DNA of 13,798 nt from assembly GCA_018061585.1 (NCBI GenBank), contig JAGOTU010000014.1:1-13798 (forward strand), in the 5' to 3' direction. Shown one piece after another: positions 13,141 through 13,798 of the stretch. The notes under the pieces are model-generated. The model worked only from the letters and a program-made list of their open reading frames with translations, was not told the DNA's origin and did not search any database. The stretch comes from Minisyncoccota bacterium (GTDB lineage Bacteria; Patescibacteriota; Minisyncoccia; Phycocordibacterales; UBA2100). Made by a program: the position numbers and the translations under genes. How positions within the stretch are numbered: the first letter of the stretch is position 1; every line of letters starts with the position of its first letter.

Positions 13141-13647
13141 ATGAAGGTCTACTTTGCGGCAGATCACGCAGGCTTTGATCTCAAAAATGTATTGCTGAAT
13201 TTTGTACGTGGCGAACTCGGTCACGACGTTGAAGATTGCGGTGCATTCGAGAAGGATGCCAACGATGACTACCCGGAAATAGTCGCCGGCGCATGCCGAA
13301 GCATTGTGCGCGACCTCACCGAAGGCATCGAATGCAGGGGCATCATCCTCGGCGCATCAGGCCAGGGAGAGGCGATGGCGGCAAACCGTTTCAATGCCGT
13401 TCGTGCTGCCGTGTACTACGGCAGTACCGGCTCGCAGACCGATGGTGGCGGCATGTCGCTCGACATGCTGGCATCGATCCGTGGCCACAATGATTCCAAC
13501 GTACTCTCGCTCGGGGCGCGCTTTTTATCGGAAAACGATGCAAAAAATGCCGTGAAAACATGGCTTGCTGCCCCGTTCACGGGAGATGAGCGACACGTGC
13601 GTCGCATCGGAAAACTCGATACACTGCAGGGACAATCCGGTCTATGA
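13141..13647 (+). CDS. rpiB: Ribose-5-phosphate isomerase B
   Basis: RpiB interconverts ribose 5-phosphate and ribulose 5-phosphate in the non-oxidative pentose phosphate pathway. The 168-residue protein shows the RpiB/LacAB fold: an N-terminal AADHAGFDLK (6-15), the substrate loop GASGQGEAMAANR (71-83), the HNDSNVLSLGAR segment (116-127) and GDERHVRRI (148-156). The loop lacks the catalytic Cys of E. coli-type RpiB (CGTGIG). It has Glu77 where the mycobacterial type (GGSGNGE) uses a Glu. An insertion of roughly ten residues before HND (GSTGSQTDGGGMSLDMLASI region) is longer than in the E. coli enzyme and resembles CPR homologues as I remember them. The gene starts 1 nt after the gap stop with no Shine-Dalgarno, and its stop is in an ATGA overlap with the next gene, so translation is probably coupled. 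Confidence 0.9.
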   Translation: MKVYFAADHAGFDLKNVLLNFVRGELGHDVEDCGAFEKDANDDYPEIVAGACRSIVRDLTEGIECRGIILGASGQGEAMAANRFNAVRAAVYYGSTGSQTDGGGMSLDMLASIRGHNDSNVLSLGARFLSENDAKNAVKTWLAAPFTGDERHVRRIGKLDTLQGQSGL

Positions 13648-13798
13648 AGTACTTGTGCGATCCGCATGTTCTGCCGACGAATACCTGTCCGCCGGATCTT
13701 ATTGAGCTGGGCAATCGCACCGCGTCAGTCCTCGAATTCGCGCCGGAGATCCAGCTCGATTGCGCCGACGGCGTATTCGCACCGGTGATCTCGTGGCC
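13644..13798 (+). CDS. rpe: Ribulose-phosphate 3-epimerase-like protein (3' truncated by window edge)
   Basis: Only the first 51 codons are present; the frame stays open to the window end. The start ATG overlaps the rpiB stop (ATGA at 13644-13647). The visible segment IQLDCADGVFAPVISW matches the first metal/substrate strand of ribulose-phosphate 3-epimerases (H/Q-x-D-x-x-DG-x-F-x-P). The Asp after the strand is in the position of the metal ligand; Gln replaces the usual first His. Linkage to rpiB supports conversion of ribulose 5-phosphate to xylulose 5-phosphate, but most of the barrel is outside the window, so a related TIM-barrel epimerase is possible. Confidence 0.6.
   Translation, partial: MKYLCDPHVLPTNTCPPDLIELGNRTASVLEFAPEIQLDCADGVFAPVISW

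Noticed and set aside
1..13798. Mobile element, prophage, CRISPR array or tRNA/rRNA
   Set aside because: No transposase, integrase, terminal inverted repeats, regular DNA spacer-repeat units or RNA-gene landmarks were seen. A lone GIY-YIG domain is common in these genomes and does not by itself imply a mobile intron.

Overview
This window looks like a chromosomal segment from a Patescibacteria (CPR, probably Parcubacteria-like) genome, using the standard bacterial code. The evidence is indirect. It shows tightly packed genes, TGA used as a stop with ATGA gene overlaps, and cupredoxin-like exported proteins with the WPA...HPTH / FHDH pattern that I associate with this radiation. The RpiB is of a CPR-like type and sits beside an Rpe-like gene and GAPDH, and there is a GIY-YIG mini-protein and a multi-LamG surface protein. 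Base composition is near balanced by eye. No rRNA, tRNA, CRISPR array or insertion sequence was found, and no stretch over about 60 bp lacks a gene.

Layout. (1) Positions 1-219 hold the 3' end of a GIY-YIG nuclease-domain gene. (2) 222-2402 encodes an exported protein with three LamG/concanavalin-like domains. (3) 2405-4914, minus strand, holds a cupredoxin fused to a Cys/His-rich domain, followed downstream by a membrane-anchored class A beta-lactamase-like serine hydrolase. (4) A 57-bp divergent intergenic region carries a perfect 8+8 bp inverted repeat. (5) 4972-12073, plus strand, holds a second, stand-alone cupredoxin-like protein, then five tandem paralogues of the same Cys/His-rich family, then a small exported Ig-like/YtkA-like protein whose predicted mature N-terminus is a histidine. 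(6) 12135 to the end holds a sugar-phosphate cluster: GAPDH, RpiB and the start of an Rpe-like epimerase.

The candidate undescribed system is region 3445-12073. Six membrane-anchored paralogues share three ordered motifs, CHxxxH, CGxGxxHG and C[YFM]HGxGH. These are followed by five or six cysteine pairs, each C-x(10-15)-C, repeating about every 34 residues in the most regular members. Every member has an even number of cysteines (16 or 18), which suggests disulfide-stapled helical repeats outside the membrane. Five conserved histidines near the N-terminus form a plausible metal or catalytic site. One member is fused directly to a cupredoxin-like domain, and a second cupredoxin gene stands between it and the array. 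The working inference is a cell-surface metal (perhaps copper) binding or redox system. I do not recognise the family by name and no biochemical function is shown by sequence alone.

Most genes that are not translationally coupled have a -10-like hexamer ending only about 4-11 nt before the start codon, and few have an upstream Shine-Dalgarno sequence. This suggests short-leader or leaderless transcripts and separate promoters for several array members.
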